DNA of 5,468 bases. Origin: Firmicutes bacterium UBA993 (GTDB taxonomy: Bacteria; Bacillota; Dethiobacteria; DTU022). The DNA lies in NCBI GenBank assembly GCA_002292015.1, contig DBBD01000125.1, positions 8,031 to 13,498 on the forward strand. Reading direction: 5' to 3'. The position numbers and the translations under genes are program-made. Numbering within the stretch: the stretch's first letter is position 1; each line of letters opens with the position of its first letter. This document shows, one piece after another, positions 1 through 5,468 of the stretch. The notes below the pieces were generated by a model. It did not search any database. It was not told the DNA's origin and saw nothing but the letters and a program-made list of their open reading frames with translations.

Positions 1-2228
1 GGTTCCTCTGGAACCGGATCCTCCTCAGTTGGATCACCAGGAAGCGGAGGCAGTTCCACATGGTAATCGCATAGCCAGTTGGGAACGTGTCTGGCAATAA
101 AGTAATCTCTGCTCACCGTTCCGGAAGCCCGACATAGATCGTTGGGCCGCATTCCCGATACTGAGCAAATCTCCACCCTAATTATACCATCCGGGCGAAT
201 AAAATCCTTTATTTCGAGATTTTTAAAAGCCTCGAGAAAAACCTCTCTCAGAAAAACAGTAGAAAACCGCCAGCCCTGCTGAATGCTACCCAGTTTCGGT
301 TCATCGTAACCCATCCAGAAGGCTGCAACCAGGTTTGGTGTGTAGGCAACAAGATAAACGTCGTTCCAGTTTTCTGTTGTTCCCGTTTTTGCCGCCACCG
401 GCCGGCCAAGCTGCAGGGCTCTGCCCAGGTACTCGGTAACAAAATCCTGGAGGATGTCGTTGACGAGAAAAGCCGCCTGGTGGCTAATAATCTGCTGTGG
501 ATCGCTTTTATGCTCGTAGAGCACTCTACCATTCGAATCGACTATCTTTTCGACTGTATGCAGATCAACTTTGACTCCGTTATTAGCTAACACACTATAA
601 GCCTGGGCCATATCAATGGCGCTAACACCATATGTAAAACCGCCTAAGGATAAGCTTAAATTATCGACCTCTTCCGGAGTAATCGTCGATATCCCCATTT
701 TCTGGGCATATCCAGCCCCCACTCGCGGGTTCAACGCCTGGAAAAGCCGTACAGCCGGAACATTATAGGAATAATATAGCGCTACACGGGCTGAAATCGG
801 ACCTCTGAATCGATTATCAAAATTCTTCGGCTGCCAGCCATGAGGACCGGTAAATGGCGAATCATCAAGTGTTGTACCGGCACCGGCTAAAACCCCCTCG
901 TTAAAAGCAGGGGCATAGGCAATAACCGGTTTAATTGCCGAGCCCGGCTGGCGCAAGGTAGTGAAGCGCAATAATACGTCAACGTTTTTCTGATAGTTAC
1001 GCCCTCCACCCAGTGCTTTTATTTTACCGGTTACCGGATCAGCGACCACAATCGCCGCCTGAGGCTGCGCCACTCCTCCTTCTTCAACCATTAGCTCCTG
1101 GAGCTGGTTCCATGCCAGGTCGCGACCGGCAGGCAGTTCACGGATAACTTCCCTGACACGCGGCATATCAAGGTAAATTGTTGAAGGGTAGAGATTTCTT
1201 CTGGCCAGAACCTCTTCAACATGCAACTGAAGATCGGGGTCCATGGTGGTATAAATTCTCAGTCCGTGATTATAGATAGCCTGATATGCTTCCTGGCGGG
1301 AGTTAATACCCGGCATGGCGCTTAAGATCCTAATCAGCTCATGGTGAACAACATAGTCGACGAAAAATGGGAAAGCAAATTCCGGGCTCTGCGGCAAGGC
1401 ATATTCAAGCTGCTCCTGTAATGCTGACTGGTACTGATTCTCGTTGACCAGGTTTAGCCTATTCATGCTTGCCAGCACAACCCGCATACGCGCCTCGGCT
1501 GCAAGAAGATTGTCAAAAGGGTTGAAAAAATTAGGCGCACGAACTGCGCCAGCCAGCATCGCTGCTTCGGCCAGAGTCAGATCGGATACACCTTTATCAA
1601 AATAAGTCCGGGCAGCCGCTTCAACTCCATATGATCCGTTGCCAAAATATATTCTGTTCAGATACATTTCCAGGATCTCTTCCTTGCTGTAAATCTGTTC
1701 CAGCTGGAGGGCAAGCCAGATCTCCTGAATTTTGCGTCTGTAAGTCTTTTCCTGAGTTAGGAAGGCGTTTTGCGCCAGCTGCTGCGTAATCGTGCTGCCT
1801 CCCTGTAAAATTTCGCCTGCGCGGAAATTGATGTACGCCGCCCGCAGGCTGGCGGTTATGTCGAATCCAAAATGATTAAAAAAACGCTCATCTTCGATCG
1901 CTATAAAAGCTTCCTGAACATGCTGCGGTATCTGATTTAATGTAACCACAACCCTATTTTGCTCTTCGTGTAGGGCAGCAATTGCATTACCGCTGCTGTC
2001 ATAGATATAGGACGTTTCTACAGTCGCCAGCTGGGTAGGGTCAAACGGCGGCGCTTCCTTAACGTAGTTAACCACTACTGCTGCTACTGCTCCGCCCCCA
2101 ACCAGTAAAAGCAAAATAAAGATGATGAATATCATCTTAACTATCAGTCTTAGTTTGACTTTCCTGCGCTTTAGTTTCCTGTAATGCACAGCCGACCTCA
2201 GTTCAAGAGGTATTTTCTTTTCAGCCAA
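1..2228 (-). CDS. Class A penicillin-binding protein (PBP1A family), bifunctional peptidoglycan glycosyltransferase/transpeptidase; 3' end beyond left edge
   Basis: This membrane-anchored enzyme polymerises lipid II into glycan strands and cross-links the stem peptides outside the cell membrane. I translated 742 codons by hand with no internal stop. The order is a basic cytoplasmic tail (1-31), one transmembrane anchor (about 32-54), a GT51 glycosyltransferase domain (about 75-245) and a transpeptidase domain (about 390-670). GT51 motifs are EDERFF (111-117, catalytic Glu112), GGSTITQQLAQN (143-154) and ILEMYLNRIYFG (185-196, second Glu187). The transpeptidase has all three active-site motifs: S430-A-I-K433, S487-Y-N489 and K614-T-G616. 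After it come three cysteines (688, 699, 720) and a Pro/Glu-rich tail cut by the window edge. The TTG start is chosen because GGGAGG lies 9 nt upstream; the next in-frame Met (32) would remove the basic tail. The gene is ponA/mrcA-like, but paralogues are common, so no symbol is given. It is divergent from patA. Confidence 0.95.
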   Translation of the reverse strand, partial: MAEKKIPLELRSAVHYRKLKRRKVKLRLIVKMIFIIFILLLLVGGGAVAAVVVNYVKEAPPFDPTQLATVETSYIYDSSGNAIAALHEEQNRVVVTLNQIPQHVQEAFIAIEDERFFNHFGFDITASLRAAYINFRAGEILQGGSTITQQLAQNAFLTQEKTYRRKIQEIWLALQLEQIYSKEEILEMYLNRIYFGNGSYGVEAAARTYFDKGVSDLTLAEAAMLAGAVRAPNFFNPFDNLLAAEARMRVVLASMNRLNLVNENQYQSALQEQLEYALPQSPEFAFPFFVDYVVHHELIRILSAMPGINSRQEAYQAIYNHGLRIYTTMDPDLQLHVEEVLARRNLYPSTIYLDMPRVREVIRELPAGRDLAWNQLQELMVEEGGVAQPQAAIVVADPVTGKIKALGGGRNYQKNVDVLLRFTTLRQPGSAIKPVIAYAPAFNEGVLAGAGTTLDDSPFTGPHGWQPKNFDNRFRGPISARVALYYSYNVPAVRLFQALNPRVGAGYAQKMGISTITPEEVDNLSLSLGGFTYGVSAIDMAQAYSVLANNGVKVDLHTVEKIVDSNGRVLYEHKSDPQQIISHQAAFLVNDILQDFVTEYLGRALQLGRPVAAKTGTTENWNDVYLVAYTPNLVAAFWMGYDEPKLGSIQQGWRFSTVFLREVFLEAFKNLEIKDFIRPDGIIRVEICSVSGMRPNDLCRASGTVSRDYFIARHVPNWLCDYHVELPPLPGDPTEEDPVPEE

Positions 2229-2237
2229 GATCAGAAA

Positions 2238-2243
2238 CCTCCC
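2238..2243 (-). promoter_or_regulatory. Ribosome binding site deciding the TTG start of the PBP gene
   Basis: GGGAGG on the minus strand ends 9 nt before the TTG at 2228-2226. An ATG overlapping this motif is out of frame with the PBP and meets a stop after four codons. No ATG, GTG or TTG occurs in frame just upstream, so TTG is the best supported start. Confidence 0.75.
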
Positions 2244-2274
2244 ATGCTTAAATAAGAAGCACTGAACTTCATCA

Positions 2275-2283
2275 ATTATATCA
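2275..2283 (-). promoter_or_regulatory. Extended -10 promoter for the PBP gene
   Basis: The minus strand reads TGATATAAT, a perfect extended -10 (TGn plus TATAAT), with the predicted transcript start near 2268 and a leader of about 40 nt. No good -35 hexamer lies 16-18 bp upstream, which is acceptable for an extended -10 promoter. This suggests housekeeping sigma-A expression. Confidence 0.6.
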
Positions 2284-2392
2284 CAGAGTCAGCACCCCTA
2301 GATTAATGCGCACTGGCCAACAATTCTTAAAAAAACATAACATTCTCACCCCGCCGTCTCATTATTGATAAATAAATTCGGAAAAGGTTCCC

Positions 2393-2425
2393 TTGACAGT
2401 TTGATATATTTACTCAACGACTCAA
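2393..2425. repeat. Symmetric array of four TTGA/TCAA half-sites, candidate upstream activator site
   Basis: Half-sites TTGA at 2393-2396 and 2401-2404 are mirrored by TCAA at 2414-2417 and 2422-2425. Both pairs are spaced by 4 bases and the two halves are separated by 9. The array is symmetric about 2409, roughly 105 bp upstream of the predicted sigma-54 start near 2514, the usual place for an enhancer-binding protein site. The right half also forms a direct repeat ACTCAAC-G-ACTCAAC (2412-2426). Tetramers are short, so chance cannot be excluded. Binding by an activator is inference. Confidence 0.4.
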
Positions 2426-2426
2426 C

Positions 2427-2435
2427 CGACTGTCG
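2427..2435. repeat. Short palindrome CGACTGTCG
   Basis: CGAC-T-GTCG is a perfect 4+1+4 palindrome directly after the TTGA/TCAA array. Its ACTGTC also pairs with the GACAGT at 2395-2400, across a 28-base gap. It may be part of the same operator or may be chance. Confidence 0.25.
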
Positions 2436-2486
2436 ATAGGAAGGCTGTTATAAAAAACTTGGACCGCAGCAAAAATGTTGTCGTAA

Positions 2487-2503
2487 TTGGCATTGCTATT
2501 GCT
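2487..2503 (+). promoter_or_regulatory. Candidate sigma-54 (-24/-12) promoter of patA
   Basis: TTGGCATTGCTATTGCT fits the sigma-54 consensus YTGGCACG-RNNN-TTGCW at every specified base except the C and G after TGGCA. The invariant GG (2489-2490) and GC (2501-2502) are separated by exactly 10 bases. The predicted start near 2514 gives a 39-nt leader to the GTG. Sigma-54 (SigL/RpoN) commonly drives nitrogen and amine catabolism genes, and E. coli patA (ygjG) is reported to be sigma-54 dependent, so the match suits the downstream gene. The overlapping TATAAT gives a competing sigma-A interpretation. Confidence 0.6.
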
Positions 2504-2508
2504 ATAAT
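2500..2508 (+). promoter_or_regulatory. Overlapping extended -10 element (sigma-A type) of patA
   Basis: TGCTATAAT is a perfect extended -10 sharing bases with the -12 element of the sigma-54 candidate. The best -35 is TTGTCG at 2478-2483, with a long 19-bp spacer. It would start transcription near 2515. It may be the real promoter, an alternative promoter, or a chance overlap. Confidence 0.45.
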
Positions 2509-2535
2509 AACTACAAGGCAGTATTCTTTTTAACG

Positions 2536-2542
2536 AAGGGAG
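2536..2542 (+). promoter_or_regulatory. Ribosome binding site of patA
   Basis: AAGGGAG lies 10 nt before the GTG at 2553, which supports this non-ATG start. Confidence 0.7.
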
Positions 2543-2552
2543 AAAGAGCGCA

Positions 2553-3893
2553 GTGGATCGGGAAGCTGTAATAAAAGAAAGTAGTCGTGTCCTGGATTAT
2601 ATCCTGAAATATGAGTTGACTGCTGAGGACAAGGATCGGATTGTATCTGACTCTGTGGAAAATTATGCTAAATATGTGAATCCGGCGATCCTGGCGGCCC
2701 GCAAGTCGGTATCCTCTGACTTCTCTTTCGTCGAGTGGGAAGACGAAGGAGCTATCTTCCGCGATACCCACGGTGTGGAATTTATCGACTGTCTCGGTGG
2801 TTTTGGCATTTACATGCTTGGACACCGCAACCCCAAAGTGGTAGAGGTAGTTCGGGCCCAACTGAACCGGTACGCCCTACATAGCCAGGAATTGGTAGAA
2901 CCGCTGCGCGGTTACCTTTCCAAGCTGGTTGAGATGATCACTCCTGGTGACCTGCAGTACTCATTTATCTGCAACGGGGGCGCCGAAGCGGTGGAAATGG
3001 CATTGAAACTGGCCCGCCTGGCTTCCGGCAAAACCTGGTTTATATCAACTGTCAATGCCTTTCATGGCAAGTCTATGGGAGCTGTATCGGCAACCGGCAA
3101 AGGGGGCTACCGTAAACCATACCTGCCGCTGATCCCCGGCTTTCAGCACGTGGAATATGCTGATGCAACTGCGATGGAAAAAGCAATCCGCAATTTGGTT
3201 GCCGTCGGCGAATCGGTAGCCGGGGTAATTGTGGAGCCGATCCAGGGTGAGGCGGGAATTATTGTTCCGCCACCGGACTACCTGCCGGCGCTGCGTGAGA
3301 TTTGCGACCGTTATGAAGTTTTACTGATCACCGATGAAATCCAGACCGGGATGGGCCGTACGGGAAGCCTCTGGGCTGTTGAACAGGTTAATGTTGTTCC
3401 AGACATTTTAATTATGGGTAAAGCATTTGGCGGTGGCGTGATGCCCATTACCGGCATTGTGGCCCGCAAACACCTGTGGCAGAATATGCTCGAAAATCCC
3501 TGGATTCTCGGCTCGCCTACTTTCGGTGGCAACCCCCTAAGCTGCTCCGCTGCAATTGCCGCCATCAAGTACACCGTTGAGTGGGATATTCCCAAAATGG
3601 CGGCCGAAAAAGGAGACTATATTCTGGAAAAACTGCATTTATATAAGGAAAAACACCCTTCAGTTTTACGGGCTGTCCGGGGCCGGGGCCTGTTAATCGG
3701 TATGGAGTTTCCCTCAGACGAAATTGGCTTCGAACTGGCTAAAGATCTTTTTGAGCAGCGGGTGCTGGTCGGTGGAACGCTGAACAATGCAAGGGTAATC
3801 AGGATTGAACCACCGGCGGTCATCTCTTATGAGCAGATCGATACTGTCCTCGGCTGCATCGAAAAAACGCTGGCCAAGCTTGGCAGAAAATAA
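2553..3893 (+). CDS. patA: Putrescine aminotransferase (class III, PLP-dependent)
   Basis: This cytoplasmic enzyme transfers the amino group of putrescine to 2-oxoglutarate, giving 4-aminobutanal (which cyclises to 1-pyrroline) and glutamate, the first step of putrescine breakdown. The 446-residue protein is close to the E. coli YgjG length (459). As I recall that protein, they share blocks EFIDCLGGFGI (76-86), GHRNP (90-94), LHSQEL (109-114), DEIQTGMGRTG (261-271), KAFGGGVMPI (290-299), TFGGNPL (323-329) and RVLVGGTLNNA (403-413) with IRIEPP (416-421). These mark the putrescine branch rather than acetylornithine, ornithine or GABA aminotransferases. Lys290 is the predicted PLP Schiff-base lysine, Asp261 pairs with the pyridine nitrogen and Phe170-His171 stack near the ring. 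The phosphate loop reads NGGAEAVE (141-148), lacking the Ser/Thr of the NSGTESVE version. It starts with GTG, stands alone in its transcription unit, and has a sigma-54-like promoter. Related diamines such as cadaverine are possible substrates. Confidence 0.92.
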   Translation: MDREAVIKESSRVLDYILKYELTAEDKDRIVSDSVENYAKYVNPAILAARKSVSSDFSFVEWEDEGAIFRDTHGVEFIDCLGGFGIYMLGHRNPKVVEVVRAQLNRYALHSQELVEPLRGYLSKLVEMITPGDLQYSFICNGGAEAVEMALKLARLASGKTWFISTVNAFHGKSMGAVSATGKGGYRKPYLPLIPGFQHVEYADATAMEKAIRNLVAVGESVAGVIVEPIQGEAGIIVPPPDYLPALREICDRYEVLLITDEIQTGMGRTGSLWAVEQVNVVPDILIMGKAFGGGVMPITGIVARKHLWQNMLENPWILGSPTFGGNPLSCSAAIAAIKYTVEWDIPKMAAEKGDYILEKLHLYKEKHPSVLRAVRGRGLLIGMEFPSDEIGFELAKDLFEQRVLVGGTLNNARVIRIEPPAVISYEQIDTVLGCIEKTLAKLGRK

Positions 3894-3904
3894 CATTGAT
3901 CATT

Positions 3905-3931
3905 AGAGGCATCGGTGCCTCTTGCGGCACC
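3905..3931 (+). other. Two overlapping, mutually exclusive hairpins after patA
   Basis: AGAGGCA-TCGG-TGCCTCT (3905-3922) is a perfect 7-bp stem with a tetraloop. GGTGCC-TCTTGC-GGCACC (3914-3931) is a perfect 6-bp stem with a 6-base loop. They share 3914-3922 and cannot form together. No T tract follows, so neither is a canonical intrinsic terminator. They start 12 bases after the patA stop and would lie in its 3' untranslated RNA. Confidence 0.5.
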
Positions 3932-3935
3932 AACA

Positions 3936-3979
3936 GAGGGAATAAATCCCTCCTCTCCCTGCTCCTCTCCAAAGGAGAG
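3936..3979 (+). repeat. Pyrimidine-rich tract with two small hairpins and a 9-bp direct repeat
   Basis: GAGGGA-ATAAA-like loop-TCCCTC (3936-3952) is a 6-bp stem. CTCTCC-AAA-GGAGAG (3965-3979) is another. CTCCTCTCC occurs twice (3950-3958 and 3962-3970), so the GGAGAG arm can pair with either copy. The strand bias and repeated motifs resemble a small dispersed repeat or 3' structural RNA, but one copy in this window cannot show that. Confidence 0.35.
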
Positions 3980-4000
3980 AAGATTTCTAGGACAGACGAC

Positions 4001-4035
4001 TAAGTAGCCTGCCCTATTGAGGGGCAGGCTACTTA
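4001..4035. terminator. Long perfect hairpin in the convergent gap, likely bidirectional terminator or transcript end
   Basis: TAAGTAGCCTGCCC (4001-4014) and GGGCAGGCTACTTA (4022-4035) form a perfect 14-bp stem with a 7-base loop. It sits between the 3' ends of patA (plus) and the GGDEF/HD-GYP gene (minus), so it could end both transcripts. Neither strand has a T run after the stem, so it departs from a classical intrinsic terminator. Confidence 0.55.
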
Positions 4036-4070
4036 TGTTGTGGAGATTTCGTCAGAAAAGTAAAAAGCTT

Positions 4071-5468
4071 TTAAACAATAGAGAGAAAGACATCGACCAA
4101 TTTTGGATCAAAATAAGTGCCGGCGCTTCTTTTAATCTCCTCCAGAGCATTTTCCTTGCTTCGACCCTGGCGGTAGGGGCGGTCATTGGTCATCGCGTCA
4201 AAAGCATCAGCAATAGCGAAGATACGGCATTCGATCGGTATGGCTTCACCCTGAAGCTGAGCAGGGTAGCCGCTGCCGTCCCATCTTTCGTGATGCTTCA
4301 ATATTAATACAGCAACGCCTGAAAGTTCCGCTGAGGCTAATGCAATACGGTAGCCTTTTTCCGGGTGCGAACGCATCACCTTCCATTCTTCTGCAGTCAG
4401 TGGGCCCTCCTTAAATAAGATGCTGTCTGGAATGGCCACCTTCCCCAAATCATGCACCTTTGCAAGCAAGGCCAAATCAGCTAACTGGCTCGGTGTAAGT
4501 TCAACCTTTTCCCCCATCCTGCGGCATAAATCCTCTAACCGCCGGGCATGCCCCTGGGCGATGTAATCACGTTCATTCAGGGCAGCCAAAAACGCCTCTA
4601 TTGACTTATTGCGTAATCTGTTGCCGCGGTAGAGCTTGTCGCGGTACATCAGATCATCGGCATGCCGGAAAACCTCATGTAGTGGCTTTTTGGCATCCCT
4701 TGCCACAGCAAAGCCAACTGAAAGGCCCAGAGGCAAATCACTATGCTGTTGATTGTACGCTTCCAAGCTCTCCCGCAAGCGGGCCACTATCTTTTCTGCT
4801 CCCTTATCGCACGTCTTAGTCAGGATCACTGCAAATTCATCTCCGCCAACCCGAGCCAAAATATCATCGCTGCGCACGGCCTTGCTTAAAACAGCAGCCG
4901 CTCCCTTCAGCAGCCGATCACCCGCTTCATGACCGAAAGTGTCATTGGCAAGCTTTAAACCGTCTAAGTCGGCCGTGATTAAAGCGATCGGGTACTCACG
5001 GCTCTGACCCAGACGTTGCAGTTCTTCTTCAAAGAACGCCCGGTTATAGAGACCCGTTAACTGATCATGCATGCCTAAAAACTCAAGTTTTTGCTCAAAC
5101 AGAACCCGATCGGTGATATCGCGGGCCAAGCCCCTAAACCCGATTTTCTGCCCGGCTTTGTCAAAGATCAGGGATATAGAGAGTTCGCCGTAGACGATAT
5201 CTCCATTTTTCTTAATCATTTCAAGAGTAAAACCGGTTACCGGCTGACCGGTTAAGAAGACCTGGTTAAAGGTCTGAAAAACCTTTTCGGGATTGTTATA
5301 AAGCTTTTTATAGCTGATTCCAAAAAATTCTCCACGGGAATAACCGATCAATGCGGGCAACCGATCATTAAAAAAGATGATTTTGCCGCTCAGGTCAGCC
5401 TCATAATAGCCCTCTTCAATCGAAGCCAGTATTTCACGATAGCGCTCTTCCGATTCACGTAACTTTGT
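4071..5468 (-). CDS. PAS-GGDEF-HD-GYP cyclic-di-GMP signalling protein; 5' end beyond right edge
   Basis: This is a cytoplasmic or membrane-linked sensor combining a diguanylate cyclase with a phosphodiesterase domain for c-di-GMP. The frame is open to the window edge; the visible part is 465 residues, numbered from the edge. A SEERYR linker (6-11) and PAS/PAC sensor domain (about 8-120) are followed by GGDEF (about 130-285) and HD-GYP (about 287-465). The cyclase has D-x-DG at 167-170, an intact GGDEF (208-212) and an RxxD inhibitory site (R199-D202) five residues before it. The HD-GYP domain keeps H307, H338-D339 (VHDLGK), H368, HHERWDGSGYP (392-402) and D421 in IADAFDAMT. Both active sites look complete. 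The PAS linker suggests more sensor domains upstream; a TTG at 5360 lies inside the PAS domain and is not a credible start. Its promoter is outside the window, and it is convergent with patA. Which activity dominates, and the exact cyclic dinucleotide, cannot be read from sequence. Confidence 0.93.
   Translation of the reverse strand, partial: TKLRESEERYREILASIEEGYYEADLSGKIIFFNDRLPALIGYSRGEFFGISYKKLYNNPEKVFQTFNQVFLTGQPVTGFTLEMIKKNGDIVYGELSISLIFDKAGQKIGFRGLARDITDRVLFEQKLEFLGMHDQLTGLYNRAFFEEELQRLGQSREYPIALITADLDGLKLANDTFGHEAGDRLLKGAAAVLSKAVRSDDILARVGGDEFAVILTKTCDKGAEKIVARLRESLEAYNQQHSDLPLGLSVGFAVARDAKKPLHEVFRHADDLMYRDKLYRGNRLRNKSIEAFLAALNERDYIAQGHARRLEDLCRRMGEKVELTPSQLADLALLAKVHDLGKVAIPDSILFKEGPLTAEEWKVMRSHPEKGYRIALASAELSGVAVLILKHHERWDGSGYPAQLQGEAIPIECRIFAIADAFDAMTNDRPYRQGRSKENALEEIKRSAGTYFDPKLVDVFLSIV

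Larger units (their letters stand above)
2229..2552. other. Divergent intergenic region between the PBP gene and patA
   Basis: This 324-base gap holds no convincing coding frame. Its left end carries the PBP ribosome binding site and extended -10 promoter. Its right end carries the patA promoter elements and ribosome binding site. The middle (about 2393-2435) carries the TTGA/TCAA inverted repeat and a small palindrome. The AT-rich stretch 2284-2392 shows nothing I can name. Confidence 0.7.

Noticed and set aside
248..532. 94-codon minus-strand frame inside the PBP gene
   Set aside because: It is an alternative frame of the transpeptidase domain, whose own frame carries the KTG motif through this region.
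1..2228. Possible frameshift or pseudogene in the PBP
   Set aside because: Hand translation from 2228 to the window edge gives one unbroken frame with all catalytic motifs in order.
2371..2387. CodY-like box around AAATTCGGAAAA
   Set aside because: Only about 9 of 15 consensus positions match, which is common by chance in AT-rich DNA.
2393..2398. Perfect -35 hexamer TTGACA on the plus strand
   Set aside because: At 17 bp spacing the -10 position reads AACGAC, and the TATATT at 2405-2410 is only 6 bp away. The hexamer is better explained as part of the TTGA array.
2511..2861. 116-codon minus-strand frame over the start of patA
   Set aside because: It lies opposite the well supported patA coding sequence and patA leader and has no family features.
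3936..3979. CRISPR-like repeats
   Set aside because: Only two 9-bp copies 12 bases apart, with no repeat-spacer periodicity and no cas gene.
4017..4307. 96-codon plus-strand frame beginning inside the hairpin
   Set aside because: It overlaps the HD-GYP coding region on the opposite strand, has no ribosome binding site and no recognisable protein features.

Overview
The window looks like chromosomal DNA of a Gram-positive, low-to-mid GC Bacillota (Firmicutes/Clostridia-type) bacterium. The main grounds are a class A penicillin-binding protein with a Firmicutes-style cysteine-containing C-terminal region, strong GGGAG-type ribosome binding sites with TTG and GTG starts, and extended -10 promoters. 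This assignment is an inference from gene style; no marker in the window fixes the genus.

Layout, left to right. Positions 1-2228 (minus) hold the first 742 codons of a bifunctional glycosyltransferase/transpeptidase (PBP1A family) that runs off the left edge. Positions 2229-2552 are a divergent intergenic region holding the promoters of both flanking genes. Positions 2553-3893 (plus) hold a complete class III aminotransferase that matches putrescine aminotransferase (PatA/YgjG) over its whole length. Positions 3894-4070 are a convergent gap full of hairpins. Positions 4071-5468 (minus) hold the C-terminal 465 residues of a PAS-GGDEF-HD-GYP cyclic-di-GMP signalling protein that runs off the right edge. 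I see no mobile element, tRNA, rRNA or CRISPR array.

The three genes do not form an operon: patA is divergent from the PBP gene and convergent with the signalling gene. They belong to separate processes: cell wall synthesis, polyamine catabolism and c-di-GMP signalling.

The most interesting part is the patA upstream region. A close match to a sigma-54 (-24/-12) promoter, with the exact GG-N10-GC spacing, lies about 50 bp before the GTG start. About 105 bp upstream of its predicted start site is a symmetric array of four TTGA/TCAA half-sites, where an enhancer-binding activator would be expected to bind. A TGnTATAAT extended -10 overlaps the -12 element, so a sigma-A reading competes. Together these suggest a polyamine-utilisation gene under activator-dependent control. 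I did not find a wholly new system here; the genes are recognisable and the novelty, if any, is regulatory.
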